DNA from: Solobacterium sp.
GTDB taxonomy: Bacteria; Bacillota_I; Bacilli_A; Erysipelotrichales; Erysipelotrichaceae
Assembly: GCA_016280695.1 (NCBI GenBank)
Contig: JAEEHG010000275.1
Location: 1 to 6,487 of the forward strand
Reading direction: 5' to 3'
Length of the DNA: 6,487 nt
A model generated the notes under the pieces. The model saw nothing but the letters and a program-made list of their open reading frames with translations, searched no databases and was not told the DNA's origin. The position numbers and the translations under genes are program-made. Of this stretch, positions 5,350-6,487 are shown in pieces; position 1 is the first letter of the stretch, and the number at the start of each line of letters is the position of its first letter.

Positions 5350-6487
5350 TTATTTCAGGAAACCGTGGTACTGCTTCTGGGTCAGCTGGCCCTTCAGCTG
5401 AGACATCGTCTCCATGGCCACGCCGACGACAATGATGATACCTGTCCCGCCGATCGCCGAGGATGTCGGGATCGCGGTGAACATCGGCAGCAGATACGGC
5501 AGCACGGCAATCACCGTCAGGGCTGTCGCGCCGAGGACTGTAATGCGGTTGAGAACCTTGTGCAGATACGTTCTGGTCTCACTGCCCGGCCGGATGCCCG
5601 GGATATATGCACCGGACTTGCCGAGGTTTTCCGCCACCTTGTCAGGATCAACCTGCAGATCAGTGTAGAAGAATGTAAACATGAATGTCAGCAGTGCGTA
5701 GATGCACAGTCCCAGCGGCCTGTTCAGGCTCAGGAACGCGCTGACTTTCTGATAAAGATCATAATTGACGAAACTCAGGACAATCTGCGGGGCCGTAATG
5801 ATCGCGTTGGCGAAGATCACCGGAATGACCGACGCCGAGTTGATCTTGAACGGCAGATATGTAATATCCTTCGCCCGCGGTCCGGCACTGTTCGTATACT
5901 GGATCGGGATCTTTCTGACTGCCAGCTGCATGATGACCACGCCGATGACGATGGCCAGATACAGGACACAGTACAGCACAAACTGCAGGACGCCGTTGAA
6001 TACGGCACCCTGGCTGGAGCCGCCGACCAGAATGTTGAACACCTGGGTAAAGTTGGCCGGAATGTTCGAAACGATACCGGCAAAGATGATAACGGAGATG
6101 CCGTTGCCGATTCCCTTCAGGCTGATCCGGTCACCGATCCACAGCAGGAACATCGTACCGGCTGTCAGGATCGTGGCGGTATACAGATAGGCGGAGATGC
6201 CGGAACCTTCCAGAATCCCATACTGACGGTCGAAACCGTACACCATGGAGAAGGACTGGACCAGTGCCAGGACAACCCCCAGATACCGTGTGACCTTATC
6301 AAGCTGCTGCCGTCCGGTCTGACCGGACTTTGTCATCTCGGTCAGTGCCGGGATGACATCCATGCTCAGCAGCTGGATGATGATGCTGGCTGTGATGTAA
6401 GGCGATACACCCAGAGCGAATACGGACATGCGCTCGAAGGCGCCGCCGCCCAGCAGGTTCATCATGCTGAGAATCGAGTTGTCGGCA
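5350..6487 (-). CDS. secY: Protein translocase subunit SecY, lacking its N-terminus at the window edge
   Basis: The frame is open from the right edge to TAA at 5352-5350 and gives about 378 residues, so roughly the first 50-60 residues (first transmembrane helix) lie outside. SecY is the channel subunit of the SecYEG translocon in the cytoplasmic membrane. Recognisable parts are the plug/TM2 region LGGGAFERMSVFALGVSPYITASI near the start of the fragment, the cytoplasmic-loop block RKIPIQY, the LPFKINSASVIPVIFANAI segment before TM7, the functional C5 loop GAYIPGIRPGSETRTYL containing the conserved Arg-Pro-Gly needed for SecA-driven export, and the final GQLTQKQYHGFLK tail. Multiple hydrophobic segments match a ten-helix topology. 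No stop or frameshift was seen. It lies upstream of adk in the spc-type operon. Confidence 0.98.
   Translation of the reverse strand, partial: ADNSILSMMNLLGGGAFERMSVFALGVSPYITASIIIQLLSMDVIPALTEMTKSGQTGRQQLDKVTRYLGVVLALVQSFSMVYGFDRQYGILEGSGISAYLYTATILTAGTMFLLWIGDRISLKGIGNGISVIIFAGIVSNIPANFTQVFNILVGGSSQGAVFNGVLQFVLYCVLYLAIVIGVVIMQLAVRKIPIQYTNSAGPRAKDITYLPFKINSASVIPVIFANAIITAPQIVLSFVNYDLYQKVSAFLSLNRPLGLCIYALLTFMFTFFYTDLQVDPDKVAENLGKSGAYIPGIRPGSETRTYLHKVLNRITVLGATALTVIAVLPYLLPMFTAIPTSSAIGGTGIIIVVGVAMETMSQLKGQLTQKQYHGFLK

Overview
The window is a bacterial chromosomal segment in which every supported gene lies on the minus strand. It therefore reads from right to left: secY (its 5' end lies beyond the right edge), adk, infA, rpmJ, rpsM, rpsK, rpoA, rplQ, a terminator, and then a second unit of a lipoprotein gene, an ACT-domain gene and a UPF0210 gene cut by the left edge. 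Base composition is moderately GC-rich. Nearly every gene has a strong purine-rich Shine-Dalgarno (SD) sequence, and the proteins look firmicute. rpsD is not between rpsK and rpoA (where many Clostridia carry it), and map is not between adk and infA (where Bacillus carries it). A Lactobacillales- or Erysipelotrichales-type layout fits; with this GC content I would guess an Erysipelotrichaceae-like gut firmicute. That placement is inference.

Right-hand region (about 2074-6487): the distal end of the large ribosomal protein supercluster (spc and alpha operon genes). It encodes the SecY translocon channel, adenylate kinase, initiation factor IF-1, ribosomal proteins bL36, uS13, uS11 and bL17, and the RNA polymerase alpha subunit. 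Intergenic gaps are short (14-63 nt), and no convincing internal promoter was seen, so it probably forms one transcript. The one striking non-coding element is a perfect 13-bp inverted repeat between adk and infA.

Middle (1996-2073): a classic intrinsic terminator ends the ribosomal operon after rplQ. Its last two U-tract positions also form the start of the -35 element of a promoter with a perfect extended -10. The predicted transcription start falls on or next to the ATG of the lipoprotein gene, so that mRNA may be leaderless.

Left-hand region (1-1995): a predicted secreted lipoprotein of unknown function is followed 1 nt later by a UPF0237 ACT-domain protein, and 11 nt after that by a UPF0210 (PFL-like fold) protein. 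The ACT/UPF0210 pair is a recognised conserved neighbour pair of unknown biochemical role. The lipoprotein added at its head, with a ribosome binding site embedded in its last codons, is the least explained part of the window. No mobile elements, CRISPR arrays, tRNAs or rRNAs were seen, and there is no gene-free stretch over 300 bases.
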